Part shown: in pieces, positions 44,411 through 52,557 of the stretch | Numbering within the stretch: position 1 is the stretch's first letter | Layout: every line of letters starts with the position of its first letter | DNA from: Bacteroidales bacterium | GTDB taxonomy: Bacteria > Bacteroidota > Bacteroidia > Bacteroidales > UBA932 | Length of the DNA stretch: 64,000 nucleotides | NCBI GenBank assembly: GCA_017428325.1 | Contig: JAFRRA010000006.1 | Location: 372,001-436,000, forward strand | Direction of reading: 5' to 3' | Made by a program: the position numbers and the translations under genes | Notes under the pieces: generated by a model | The model's input: the letters and a program-made list of their open reading frames with translations, nothing else | What the model was told of the DNA's origin: nothing | Database searches by the model: none

Positions 44411-44496
44411 GCTCGGGTGGTGAAATTGGTATACACGCCGGACTTAAAATCCTGTGGACAGAAATGTCCGTACGGGTTCGATTCCCGTCCCGAGCA
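44411..44496 (+). tRNA. tRNA-Leu (TAA)
   Basis: 86 nt with a long variable arm. Acceptor GCTCGGG/CCCGAGC, anticodon stem CCGGA/TCCTG with loop CTTAAAA (anticodon TAA), T loop TTCGATT, discriminator A. CCA is not encoded. Confidence 0.95.
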
Positions 44497-44501
44497 CAAA
44501 C

Positions 44502-44534
44502 AAACCGCTTTACAGATATCTGCAAGGCGGTTTT
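44502..44534 (+). terminator. terminator of the tRNA cluster
   Basis: Outer stem AAACCGC/GCGGTTT encloses a second palindrome (CAGATATCTG) and is followed by TTTTCTGTTTT. It ends the tRNA transcript. Confidence 0.65.
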
Positions 44535-44548
44535 CTGTTTTGGGTGGT

Positions 44549-44590
44549 ACAAAAAGTGGCACAAATTTGACCACAATTTGACCACATTTT
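44549..44590. repeat. degenerate 11-12 bp tandem repeats after tRNA-Leu
   Basis: Successive units read ACAAAAAGTGGC, ACAAATTTGACC, ACAATTTGACC and ACATTTTC. The middle two are nearly identical. They lie between the tRNA terminator and the end of an accessory gene. This is possibly the scar of an integration event at the tRNA gene, but no integrase is present. Confidence 0.45.
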
Positions 44591-44601
44591 CAAGGTTGCA
44601 C

Positions 44602-45165
44602 TTATTTCTTGCGGTGTTGTTTCGGGTGCAGTTTAATGTCTAGCTTGAAGTTTGAGCGAAGTTCCTTGAGCGTTGATTTTGACAGGTAGGCGCGGCCCTG
44701 GCGTTTGCCTTCCGGGAAGAGGAATTGCAGGCGTTTGCCGCCGAGCGTCTTCTTTACCACAGTGCAGGTTGTTGTGACGTTGTCGCCGAGCTTGAACCCG
44801 TTTGTGGCGGCACGGCCCTGGAACTCGGCAGTTGTTCCCTCTTTCTTGTCAAAAAGCTTGAGGATAGCATCGATGGTGTTCAGCGCCTCCTCTGTAGTGG
44901 CACCAAGACGGATGGTGACCTCATGGATGTTCTTCACTTCCATCCCCAGAATCTCGTCGGCGCCGAGAAAGTCAGTGACGCGTCCGAGGCTGAGATAGTA
45001 GCCGAAACTGGCGGCATCTTCGTTGTCCTGATAGGTGAAAATACTGTATTCGCCTTTATCTGTTTCTGCGTCGGCGACTTCCACCCGCATGCCGGCAGGC
45101 TGTTTCTGGGCGAATGCCGTACCCAATATGAGAGTGCTGAGCAACAACGTTAATAATTTCTTCAT
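44602..45165 (-). CDS. secreted protein, function unknown (187 aa)
   Basis: Signal peptide (1-19, AFA-QK), then a domain of about 165 residues with mixed strands and helices (VEVADAETDKGEYSIFTYQDNEDAASFGYYLSL by position 28-60) and a very basic C-terminus (KLHPKQHRKK). No known family recognised. It has a good promoter, lies next to the tRNA cluster on the opposite strand and is divergent from the esterase gene. Confidence 0.55.
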   Translation of the reverse strand: MKKLLTLLLSTLILGTAFAQKQPAGMRVEVADAETDKGEYSIFTYQDNEDAASFGYYLSLGRVTDFLGADEILGMEVKNIHEVTIRLGATTEEALNTIDAILKLFDKKEGTTAEFQGRAATNGFKLGDNVTTTCTVVKKTLGGKRLQFLFPEGKRQGRAYLSKSTLKELRSNFKLDIKLHPKQHRKK

Positions 45166-45188
45166 AATGTTTTCGTTTTAATTTTAGA

Positions 45189-45220
45189 CGAAATTAACGT
45201 AGATTTGTATAAATACCAAA
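45189..45220 (-). promoter_or_regulatory. promoter for the secreted 187-aa protein (TTTG-N20-TAATTTCG)
   Basis: -33 TTTG at 45217-45220 and a near-consensus -7 (one mismatch) at 45189-45196, 20 nt apart. Confidence 0.5.
45200..45207 (+). promoter_or_regulatory. -7 box (TAGATTTG) for the esterase gene
   Basis: TAnnTTTG match 23 nt before the ATG at 45231. It lies within the opposite-strand promoter, between its -33 and -7 boxes. Confidence 0.4.
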
Positions 45221-45230
45221 ACTTGTATTT

Positions 45231-45992
45231 ATGAAACGCTGGAGTCTTTTGTTGATGGCCTTCTTTTTTTCTTTAACGTTGAAGGCACAATCGTATGAAT
45301 ACGGAAAGCTTAAATGTGCGGATGGAGACACTCTCCTTTACCGTTATCTTGTTCCGGAAAAGACAGATAGTATCGAGCAATATCCTCTTGTCCTCTATCT
45401 GCACACGTCCGGCGAAAGGGGCAGTGACAATGAAGGGACCATTTTCGGTGCCCAGATGTTCCTTAATCCTGTAAACCGTGATGATTATCCGTGCTTTGTT
45501 ATAGTGCCTCAATGTCCGGAGGGCCGTACCTGGGCATTTGACAAGAGCCCCGGCTCCTACGATTTTCCGAAGGACTACCCTGAAAGCAGGATGATGAAGG
45601 AGGTGATGGAACTCGTGCATCTTTTCCTGCAGCGTCCAGATGTTGATCCGGACAGGGTGTATATCTATGGAATGTCTATGGGTGGAATAGGTGCTTTCGA
45701 TGCTGTGGCCCGTCATCCTGACATCTTTGCCGCAGCGGTACCAATCTGCGGAGACATCAATCCGGACAGGCTGGGAAAATTCGAGGGCGTATCCTGGAGT
45801 CTTTACCATGGAGACAGTGACCCAGCAGTCCCAGTTTCAGGTTCCAGGGATGCCTACCGTGCCCTGAAGGCTGCCGGAGCGGATGTCCGCTACCATGAGT
45901 TCCCGGGCTGCGGACATGTTTGCTGGTGGAAGGCCTTCGAGAGGCCGGATTTCATGTCGTGGCTGTTTTCCAAGAGCAAGAAGAAACATTAA
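45231..45992 (+). CDS. secreted alpha/beta hydrolase (esterase/peptidase S9-like)
   Basis: 253 residues with a signal peptide (1-19, LKAQ). The fold is alpha/beta hydrolase: an oxyanion region LYLHTSGERGSDN, nucleophile elbow GMSMGG (S about 148), acid D about 192 in HGDSDPAVP and histidine in PGCGHVCW (about 229). This matches the esterase family of polysaccharide-utilising Bacteroidota (feruloyl/acetyl-xylan-like). The substrate is unknown. Confidence 0.83.
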   Translation: MKRWSLLLMAFFFSLTLKAQSYEYGKLKCADGDTLLYRYLVPEKTDSIEQYPLVLYLHTSGERGSDNEGTIFGAQMFLNPVNRDDYPCFVIVPQCPEGRTWAFDKSPGSYDFPKDYPESRMMKEVMELVHLFLQRPDVDPDRVYIYGMSMGGIGAFDAVARHPDIFAAAVPICGDINPDRLGKFEGVSWSLYHGDSDPAVPVSGSRDAYRALKAAGADVRYHEFPGCGHVCWWKAFERPDFMSWLFSKSKKKH

Positions 45993-46002
45993 AGAATCTG
46001 AA

Positions 46003-46024
46003 TTATTTCCAGATTATTTCCAGC
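46003..46024. repeat. 11-bp direct tandem repeat
   Basis: ATTATTTCCAG occurs twice in immediate succession just after the esterase gene and before the -7 box at 46033. Its role is unknown. Confidence 0.4.
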
Positions 46025-46032
46025 TGACACTT

Positions 46033-46040
46033 TACTTTTG
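46033..46040 (+). promoter_or_regulatory. -7 box (TACTTTTG) upstream of a short transcript
   Basis: TAnnTTTG match followed by an inverted repeat, a 14-codon frame and a terminator, suggesting a small RNA or leader of about 95 nt. Confidence 0.35.
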
Positions 46041-46041
46041 T

Positions 46042-46073
46042 TTAATTGCCCAGTCAAAAATAATGGCAATTAA
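46042..46073. repeat. perfect 9-bp inverted repeat with 14-nt loop
   Basis: TTAATTGCC at 46042-46050 pairs with GGCAATTAA at 46065-46073. It covers the start codon of the 14-codon frame. It could be an operator or an RNA hairpin that hides the start codon. Confidence 0.5.
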
Positions 46074-46107
46074 TCAAGTGTTCATAGATTCGTTTTTTTT
46101 CGATTAG
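46063..46107 (+). CDS. possible 14-residue phenylalanine-rich leader peptide
   Basis: MAINQVFIDSFFFD, four phenylalanines among the last eight residues, encoded after a -7 box and before a GC-rich hairpin with T-rich tail. The layout is that of an attenuator leader, but the downstream gene (dsbD) has no link to phenylalanine and the Phe run comes from a T-tract, so it may be chance. Confidence 0.2.
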   Translation: MAINQVFIDSFFFD

Positions 46108-46112
46108 TTGTC

Positions 46113-46149
46113 GCGGGAGTTGCTTTTGTGGCTCCCGCTTTATATTTTT
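46113..46149 (+). terminator. intrinsic terminator upstream of dsbD
   Basis: Stem GCGGGAG/CTCCCGC (46113-46119 and 46132-46138, loop of 12) followed by a TTTATATTTTT tail. It ends the esterase or short-leader transcript and overlaps the dsbD promoter. Confidence 0.65.
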
Positions 46150-46150
46150 G
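46120..46150 (+). promoter_or_regulatory. promoter of dsbD (TTG-N20-TATTTTTG)
   Basis: -7 TATTTTTG at 46143-46150, 22 nt before the ATG; -33 TTG at 46120-46122 lies in the loop of the terminator hairpin. Confidence 0.5.
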
Positions 46151-46172
46151 TGCACCATAGAAATCTTATTGT

Positions 46173-48134
46173 ATGAGCATTTTGAGAAGATTGGCGCTGA
46201 TGCTGGCCCTGTGTTTTGCCTTTGGGACGGCATATGCGCAGTTTGATATAGAGCAGCCGGTAAAATGGAAAGCCTCTCTAGAGGAATTGTCCGAGGGAGT
46301 GTTTGAGGTCCAGGTTGTTGCAAATATGGACAAGTCCTGGCACACTTACGGTCTCGGGCCTTTTGAGGGAGGCCCGAATCCCACTGTCCTGACTGTTGGC
46401 GGAGAGGGTGTCACCCTTGTCGGAGAGCCTTATGTGAAGCAGGGAGGAAGGAGGGTCTTTGAGGAAGTCTTCGGTATGGAGATTGACCTTATGGAAGACG
46501 GGGACGTGATTGCCCAGAAGATAAGGCTTGAGCCGGGTGCCTCAAAGATAGACGTGGGCGTGGAATGGCAGGCCTGCACGGAGGGAAGCTGCGCCCCTCC
46601 GGATGAGGTTCACTTGACGCTTTCCGCTCCGGAGACTGTTTCTGCACCGGAAGGGAAAAAGGCAGGTTCCCTGTGGGGCTTTATTCTGGAAGCAATCGGA
46701 TGGGGACTGCTGGCACTTTTGACGCCTTGCGTGTTCCCGATGATTCCTATGACCGTTTCCTTCTTCCTTAAGCAGAACGAGAAGAATCCGGCAAAGGGAA
46801 AGTTCATGGCTTTGCTCTATGGAATCTGCATAGTGCTGATCTACACTATCCCGATAGCGGTTATCATCCTTCTGACAAGACTTATCAGCGGCAACATGGC
46901 GGCTGATATATTCAACTGGATCGCCACTAGCTGGATCAACGTGATTTTCTTCCTGATCTTCGTGCTGTTTGCCCTGAGTTTCTTCGGGGCGTTCGAGATC
47001 ACGCTTCCATCCGGTATGGTCAACAAGGCAGACAGCAAATCAAATCGCGGAGGAATAATAGGGGTGTTCTTCATGGCCCTTACCCTTGTGCTGGTGTCTT
47101 TCTCCTGCACAGGCCCTATTGTCGGCTCGGCGATTATAAAGAGCATGCAGGGAGAGATCATGACTCCATTTATCGTGATGCTGGTATTCTCGATAGTATT
47201 TGCCATTCCTTTCACGATTTTCGCCTTTGCGCCGAGTCTTCTGAAGAAACTCCCGAAGAGCGGAGGATGGCTCAACAGCGTCAAGGTGGTGCTGGGATTC
47301 ATAGAGCTGGCTCTGGGTATGAAGTTCCTGAGCGTGGCTGACCAGACCTATCACTGGGGAATCCTGGACAGGGAGGTTTATCTGGCGTTCTGGATTGTGA
47401 TAGCCGGCCTGCTGGGAATGTATCTTATCGGCAAGCTGAGGTTCAAATATGATTCCCCGAAGGAATATGTGGGAGAGGGAAGGCTGATTCTGGCAATTAT
47501 CACCTTTGCGTTTATGGTGTATATGATTCCGGGCCTGTGGGGTGCGCCTTTGAAGGCACTGAGCGGATATCTTCCTCCAATGCAGACACAGGACTTTGTA
47601 GTGGTGCATACCAGCGGGGCCGAAATGGGGACGTTCGGATTTTCCACGGAGGCCGAGAAGGCTGTGCTTGCGGACAGGAAATATTCAGATAAACTGCATC
47701 TTCCGCACGGCCTGGTGGGATACTTCACCTTTGACGAGGCCCTTAAGGCATCAAAGGAGCAGGGCAAGCCGATATTCTTCGACTTTACCGGCCACGGCTG
47801 CGTCAACTGCCGCGAGATGGAGGCCAGGGTCTGGAGCGACCCGAAGGTCCTGGATATGCTCCGAAATGACTTTGTGATATGCTCACTCTACGGAGACGAC
47901 AAGATGGAGGTGCTGCCGGAAGATTACCGGACGCTTGAAGACGGCACTGTCCTTAAGGGTATGGGCAAGATCAACTCCCGCTTCGTGATGGAGAAGTTCA
48001 ACGCCAACGCCCAGCCTTTCTATCTGGTTCTGGATTCAGACGGCAATCCTCTGGTTGAGCCTATGGGCTACAACCTCAATGTGGACAATTACGTTGATTT
48101 TCTGAAAAAAGGCCTTGAGGCTTTTGGTAAATAA
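46173..48134 (+). CDS. dsbD: protein-disulfide reductase DsbD
   Basis: 653 residues. A signal peptide (1-22) leads to an N-terminal immunoglobulin-like domain (about 25-155) with CTEGSC-type cysteines. The eight-helix membrane domain carries the paired cysteines LTPCVFP (about 188) and SFSCTGP (about 312). The C-terminal thioredoxin-like domain has HGCVNCREME (about 548-557). It moves electrons from cytoplasmic thioredoxin (TrxA at 4.7 kb) to periplasmic thiol proteins and cytochrome maturation. Confidence 0.93.
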   Translation: MSILRRLALMLALCFAFGTAYAQFDIEQPVKWKASLEELSEGVFEVQVVANMDKSWHTYGLGPFEGGPNPTVLTVGGEGVTLVGEPYVKQGGRRVFEEVFGMEIDLMEDGDVIAQKIRLEPGASKIDVGVEWQACTEGSCAPPDEVHLTLSAPETVSAPEGKKAGSLWGFILEAIGWGLLALLTPCVFPMIPMTVSFFLKQNEKNPAKGKFMALLYGICIVLIYTIPIAVIILLTRLISGNMAADIFNWIATSWINVIFFLIFVLFALSFFGAFEITLPSGMVNKADSKSNRGGIIGVFFMALTLVLVSFSCTGPIVGSAIIKSMQGEIMTPFIVMLVFSIVFAIPFTIFAFAPSLLKKLPKSGGWLNSVKVVLGFIELALGMKFLSVADQTYHWGILDREVYLAFWIVIAGLLGMYLIGKLRFKYDSPKEYVGEGRLILAIITFAFMVYMIPGLWGAPLKALSGYLPPMQTQDFVVVHTSGAEMGTFGFSTEAEKAVLADRKYSDKLHLPHGLVGYFTFDEALKASKEQGKPIFFDFTGHGCVNCREMEARVWSDPKVLDMLRNDFVICSLYGDDKMEVLPEDYRTLEDGTVLKGMGKINSRFVMEKFNANAQPFYLVLDSDGNPLVEPMGYNLNVDNYVDFLKKGLEAFGK

Positions 48135-48138
48135 CCTG

Positions 48139-48657
48139 TTAAAGGTCAAAGCATACTCCTACGGCTATTCCCGCAAGGCCGTAAAGCGGCACCAGTGCAG
48201 TGACATCTCCCCTTACAAAAGCGGAAAACCTTGAATTTCCGGCCTTGAACTCCTTGCCCAGGCCCAGAGACAGAAGAGGGCCGAATCCGCCGTTTGTATC
48301 AACGGCCGCTCCCACTCTCATATTGCAGAATAACGGGGTTTCGTTTCTTGAAAAGTTAAACCGGAACTCGCTGAAGGCAGGTATCACGAAGTCGTTTTCA
48401 TTTGGAGCCGCTCCACACCAGACATAAGTGACTCCGATACCCCATCCCTGATAATAAACAGGGGTTCTCTGCTTGCCGAAAATGGCCGCAGCTCCTATCT
48501 GGCTGTTCAGATCGGTTCCGGAGGAAAGTCTGGCATAATGGATATCCAGCATATCTCTGCGATGCTTCTGAAAACCGGAGGGGTTTTCCTGAGCCGCCGC
48601 AGTTATGCCTATAAAGGTTATCGCAAAGGCTATGATCAGACTTCTGACAGATTCCAT
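48139..48657 (-). CDS. small secreted beta-barrel-like protein
   Basis: 172 residues with a signal peptide (about 1-22, AAAQE). The mature part alternates hydrophobic and polar residues with aromatic girdle residues and ends in GIAVGVCFDL, resembling a short outer-membrane barrel. Two or three cysteines (W-C-G, F-C-N, V-C-F) are unusual for such a barrel. Convergent with dsbD with 4 nt between; own -7 box TACCTTTG at 48675-48682. Confidence 0.55.
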   Translation of the reverse strand: MESVRSLIIAFAITFIGITAAAQENPSGFQKHRRDMLDIHYARLSSGTDLNSQIGAAAIFGKQRTPVYYQGWGIGVTYVWCGAAPNENDFVIPAFSEFRFNFSRNETPLFCNMRVGAAVDTNGGFGPLLSLGLGKEFKAGNSRFSAFVRGDVTALVPLYGLAGIAVGVCFDL

Positions 48658-48674
48658 GATCTGTTGGTTTTACG

Positions 48675-48682
48675 CAAAGGTA
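48675..48682 (-). promoter_or_regulatory. -7 box (TACCTTTG) for the small barrel-like protein
   Basis: TAnnTTTG match 17 nt before the ATG at 48657. Confidence 0.45.
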
Positions 48683-48719
48683 AAAAATCAGCCAATTACA
48701 TAAAAATGGCGTTTGGCGT

Positions 48720-49349
48720 TTAAAGAGTGTTCAGATAAGCCTCTACTACGCGGGGGTAGTCTGCCTGCTCCCGGATATGAATCTTTTTCTCCAAAGATTC
48801 GAGGGTTTCATCGGGGCTGAGGATGAAAGATGACTGGAACAGGATCTTTCCGTGGTCCATCTCTTCATCCACCAGATGGATGGTTATTCCGCTGTAAAAA
48901 TCTTTTGAAGAAGCCGGATTGTCGGTTTTGTACCGCCTCATATCCTCAAGCACCGCCTTGTGGACCCGCTCCCCGTACATTCCCTGCCCCCCGTAATTCG
49001 GAAGAAGAGCAGGGTGGATGTTGATGATCCTGTCGGGATAAAGGGCGATGAGTTCCTTTGGTATCTGGAGAAGGTAGCCGGCAAGAACGATGAAGTCTAT
49101 TCCGTATTCTTTCAGAATCCCGATGACATCGGGATGGATCTGATTGTCCGTAAGGGTGAGCTGGCTTTTATTCATCACCACGGAAGGCACTTTCAGATTC
49201 TCCGCCCTTTTCAGGACATAGGCCTCGGGTTTGTTGCAGACCACAAGTTCAACCCTGGCCGTTTGGCCTTTCAGTTCATAATTGAAGTGGCGGATAAGAT
49301 TTTCCGCATTGGTTCCACTGCCCGAGGCAAACACTGCTATCTTAAACAT
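48720..49349 (-). CDS. purN: phosphoribosylglycinamide formyltransferase
   Basis: 209 residues. Third step of purine synthesis, using 10-formyl-THF. Motifs: FASGSGTNAENLI (8-20), the catalytic region IINIHPALLPNYGGQGMYG (about 108-126; Asn-His pair) and DEEMDHGKILFQ with the catalytic aspartate. The Bacteroidota form is clear from QGMYGERVHKAVL. Monocistronic; purH lies at 57-58 kb in another operon. Confidence 0.95.
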   Translation of the reverse strand: MFKIAVFASGSGTNAENLIRHFNYELKGQTARVELVVCNKPEAYVLKRAENLKVPSVVMNKSQLTLTDNQIHPDVIGILKEYGIDFIVLAGYLLQIPKELIALYPDRIINIHPALLPNYGGQGMYGERVHKAVLEDMRRYKTDNPASSKDFYSGITIHLVDEEMDHGKILFQSSFILSPDETLESLEKKIHIREQADYPRVVEAYLNTL

Positions 49350-49464
49350 TATAGTCTATCTGGGGTGTCTGAATTACACTTTTCAAGCCCTGGCACGGCT
49401 CTTGCTTGGAGAGCGAGGCGTAACGGCCTGCAATGGACAAATATACTCATTAAAAAATTTTGTT

Positions 49465-49472
49465 TATATTTG
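49465..49472 (+). promoter_or_regulatory. -7 box (TATATTTG) for acpP
   Basis: TAnnTTTG match 48 nt before the acpP ATG. The 171-nt gap between purN and acpP otherwise shows no clear feature. Confidence 0.5.
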
Positions 49473-49520
49473 CAGCCTACTAAAATTATAAACTTATTGT
49501 ATTAACTAAAATTTTTGATC

Positions 49521-49757
49521 ATGGCAGACATTACTTCAAAAGTTAAGGAAATCATCGTTGAGAAGTTGGGAGTTGATGAGGCAGAAATTACCCCAGAGGC
49601 TAACTTCACAAAGGACCTTGGCGCTGATTCTCTTGACACAGTTGAACTGATTATGGATTTCGAGAAGGCTTTCGAGATCACTATTCCTGAAGAGGAAGCT
49701 CAGAAAATAGCTACCGTAGGTGATGCTATCAAATATATTGAGGCTCAGAAGAAATAA
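49521..49757 (+). CDS. acpP: acyl carrier protein
   Basis: 78 residues, acidic. The phosphopantetheine serine is S37 in [13 protein letters not shown]. The ATG at 49521 ([17 protein letters not shown]) fits the family; two extra upstream codons are unlikely. It carries growing fatty acyl chains for FabF and the thioesterase. An intrinsic terminator separates it from fabF, so acpP mRNA should exceed fabF mRNA. Confidence 0.97.
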   Translation: MADITSKVKEIIVEKLGVDEAEITPEANFTKDLGADSLDTVELIMDFEKAFEITIPEEEAQKIATVGDAIKYIEAQKK

Positions 49758-49775
49758 GCTCCAATAACTCATTAA

Positions 49776-49820
49776 GGGGAAACCTTGAGTCGAATAAACT
49801 GCGGGTTTCCCCATTTTTTT
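49776..49820 (+). terminator. intrinsic terminator between acpP and fabF
   Basis: Perfect 9-bp stem GGGGAAACC/GGTTTCCCC (49776-49784 and 49804-49812) with a 19-nt loop and a following run of seven T. It probably allows partial read-through into fabF. Confidence 0.8.
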
Positions 49821-49843
49821 GATAATCCAAAAACAAGATATTT

Positions 49844-51097
49844 ATGGAAAAGAGGAGAGTCGTCGTTACCGGACTTGGCACAGTTAACCCCCTTGGAAAG
49901 ACCGTTGAGGAGTACTTCAACGCTCTTGACAACGGAGTCAGCGGAGCGGCTCCAATCACAAGGTTCGATGCAACCGAATTCAACACCAGATTTGCCTGCG
50001 AGGTCAAGGACTTTGATCCGCTCCAGTATATAGAGAGGAAGGAAGCCCGCAAGATGGACCGCTACTGCCAGTTTGCAGTAGTCGCTGCAGACCAGGCTGT
50101 TGCAGACGCTGCCATCAACCTTGAGACGATTGACAAGTCCAGGGTTGGCGTTATCATCGGATCCGGCGTGGGCGGCATAGAGACTATGACCAACGACGTT
50201 ACGGATTACGTTGTTAACGGATGCCATCCGAGATTCAGCCCTTTCCTCATTCCAAAGATGATAGCGGACATAGCAGCGGGATTCGTATCCATCAAGTATG
50301 GCTTCATGGGTCCTAACTTTGCAACGGTTTCCGCTTGCGCTTCCTCATCCCACGCCATTCACTGCGCATATGACCTCATCCTTCTGGACGAGGCCGATAT
50401 GATAGTAACCGGCGGTGCAGAGGCAGCCGTAACTATTCCCGGAGTGGGAGGCTTCAACTCCGCGAAGGCTCTCTCCACCAGGAATGACGATCCCAAGACA
50501 GCTTCCCGTCCGTTTGACAAGGACAGGGACGGCTTTGTCCTGGGAGAGGGTGCCGGTGTCCTCATCCTGGAGGAATACGAGCACGCAAAAGCCAGAGGCG
50601 CAAAGATTTACGCCGAGCTTAAGGGCTGCGGCATAAGCGCTGACGCACATCATATTACAGCCCCTCATCCGGAGGGACTCGGAGCAAAGGCCGCAATGAC
50701 CACTGCCCTGAAGAGGGCTGGAGTGAAGCCGGAAGACGTTGACTACATCAACGTTCACGGAACATCCACCCATCTTGGAGACATCGCTGAGCTCATAGCG
50801 ATTAAGGAAGTGTTCGGCGATGCGGCTTACAAGCTGAACATCTCTTCCACCAAGTCTATGACAGGTCACCTGCTGGGAGCGGCAGGAGCCGTTGAGGCAA
50901 TGGCCTGCATCCACGCCATCAACAGCGGGATCATCCCTCCGACCATCAATCACTTCACGGATGATCCGGAGATTGACCCGAAACTGAATCTTACCTTCAA
51001 CACTCCTCAGAAGAGGGATGTAAAGGTAGCGCTGAGCAACACCTTCGGATTCGGAGGCCACAACAGCACTATGATTCTGGCAAAGGTAGAGGACTAG
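49844..51097 (+). CDS. fabF: 3-oxoacyl-ACP synthase II
   Basis: 417 residues. Elongating condensing enzyme of fatty acid synthesis. Nucleophile C165 in VSACASSSH; catalytic histidines in NVHGTSTHLGD and MTGHLLGAAGA; the C-terminal NTFGFGGHNS motif is intact. Downstream of acpP as usual, but the next gene is rodA on the other strand (4-nt overlap of the 3' ends) instead of the rnc gene often found there. Confidence 0.96.
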   Translation: MEKRRVVVTGLGTVNPLGKTVEEYFNALDNGVSGAAPITRFDATEFNTRFACEVKDFDPLQYIERKEARKMDRYCQFAVVAADQAVADAAINLETIDKSRVGVIIGSGVGGIETMTNDVTDYVVNGCHPRFSPFLIPKMIADIAAGFVSIKYGFMGPNFATVSACASSSHAIHCAYDLILLDEADMIVTGGAEAAVTIPGVGGFNSAKALSTRNDDPKTASRPFDKDRDGFVLGEGAGVLILEEYEHAKARGAKIYAELKGCGISADAHHITAPHPEGLGAKAAMTTALKRAGVKPEDVDYINVHGTSTHLGDIAELIAIKEVFGDAAYKLNISSTKSMTGHLLGAAGAVEAMACIHAINSGIIPPTINHFTDDPEIDPKLNLTFNTPQKRDVKVALSNTFGFGGHNSTMILAKVED

Positions 51098-52557
51098 ACC
51101 AGGTCGGCGTCCCTGTTCTGACGCTCCATATCCAGTCTTATGAAGATGAACAGCAGTATGGTGAAACTCATCATACCGCTGCCGCCGTAGCTGAGGAACG
51201 GCAGAGGAATGCCTATGACGGGCAGAAGCCCCATAGTCATTCCTATGTTTATGACCACGTGCATCAGGAAAATGGACGCCACGCAATAGCCGTAAATCCT
51301 CGAGAAACTGTCCTGATTCCTGGAGGCCAGATGGATTATTCTCAGGATCAGGAAAATATAGACAGCCAGAAGGACTATGCTTCCGACAAATCCCCATTCT
51401 TCACCCACTGTGCAGAAGATGAAGTCCGTGCTTTGTTCCGGCACGAAGTTGTACTTTGTCTGGGTTCCGTTCAGGAATCCTTTCCCGACAAGGCCTCCGC
51501 TGCCGATAGCGATCTTGGACTGGTGGACATTGTATCCGATTCCCTGCAGGTCTTCGGTAATTCCGAAGAGGTTCTCTATCCTTGCCCTCTGGTGAGGCTG
51601 GAGGACCTTGGTGAAGATGAAGTTGACGGAGAACACCATGGCGACGGCGCACATCAGGCTGAGAATGAGCCGTCCGCTTCCCCGTTCATCCCTTTTTGCA
51701 AGAAAATCCCTGACCCACAGGATAAAATGCGGAACAAAGAGTATCAGGGCCCAGACCTGGGGCTTAAGGGCTTTCAGGAATCCCAGGCTTTCGAGGGCGG
51801 AAAGTTTCGGTATGTAGCATATCAGGACAATCACCGGAATTGCGGTGAGAAGCCACACGAGCCGTCTGCTTAGGAAGAAGCGTATTATGCAGGCCGCGCT
51901 CAGGGCGCATACAATGGCGGTGAGCGGGCTCAGGGCAATCGTGAGCACGAACATCGCGATAAGGCTCAATCCCAGAACAATCACCCATCCGGCCAGACCT
52001 TCCATATAGAAAACCAGAATAAGGCCCAGGTACACCAGGGCGCTGCCGGTTTCCTTCTCCATAACAATCAGAAGGATAGGGACAAGGACCACAAGCGCCG
52101 CCTTGACTGCATCCTTGCGGTTGGACAGGGAGAAACCGTAGCGGCTCATTATGAATGATAGCAGCAGAGCCGTAGTGATTTTTGAGAATTCTGCCGGCTG
52201 GAAACCGAAGGATCCTATGAAGAACCAGCTGCGGGAACCGTTTACCTCCTTGCCCAGGAAGATGACCGCGGCCAGAAGAACCAGCATCGCCAGATAGAAC
52301 AGCGGAGACAGCGGCGCCAGATTCTTGGGGGAGATTATGTACAGGAGGATAATGGCTACTCCAAACGAAATCATTATCCAGATGAACTGGAGACCGTATC
52401 TCTGGCTGAAATCCAATATGGAGGCGTGTTCCTCGGAATATACGGCGGAATAAATGTTCAGCCATCCGTACAGCACAAGGAAGAGGTAGGAAAGGAGGAG
52501 TCCGAAATCCACCTTCCTTGCCCTTGGAGCTCTTCCGTATGACATTCCTTCCATCAT
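51094..52557 (-). CDS. rodA: rod-shape SEDS peptidoglycan glycosyltransferase RodA
   Basis: 487 residues, about ten membrane helices. It polymerises lipid II in the elongasome with PBP2. SEDS signatures are visible: NGSRSWFFIGSFGFQPAEFSK split over about 105-125, EQSTDFIFCTVGEEWGF (about 377-393) and LPFLSYGGSGMMS (about 453-465). The start overlaps the mrdA stop by 4 nt (ATGA). About 100 residues longer than E. coli RodA because of a longer central loop, typical of Bacteroidota. Confidence 0.95.
   Translation of the reverse strand: MMEGMSYGRAPRARKVDFGLLLSYLFLVLYGWLNIYSAVYSEEHASILDFSQRYGLQFIWIMISFGVAIILLYIISPKNLAPLSPLFYLAMLVLLAAVIFLGKEVNGSRSWFFIGSFGFQPAEFSKITTALLLSFIMSRYGFSLSNRKDAVKAALVVLVPILLIVMEKETGSALVYLGLILVFYMEGLAGWVIVLGLSLIAMFVLTIALSPLTAIVCALSAACIIRFFLSRRLVWLLTAIPVIVLICYIPKLSALESLGFLKALKPQVWALILFVPHFILWVRDFLAKRDERGSGRLILSLMCAVAMVFSVNFIFTKVLQPHQRARIENLFGITEDLQGIGYNVHQSKIAIGSGGLVGKGFLNGTQTKYNFVPEQSTDFIFCTVGEEWGFVGSIVLLAVYIFLILRIIHLASRNQDSFSRIYGYCVASIFLMHVVINIGMTMGLLPVIGIPLPFLSYGGSGMMSFTILLFIFIRLDMERQNRDADLV

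Noticed and set aside
44161-44585. Open frames of about 100-137 codons across the tRNA cluster
   Set aside because: They run through the three tRNA genes and their terminators and have no protein-like features.
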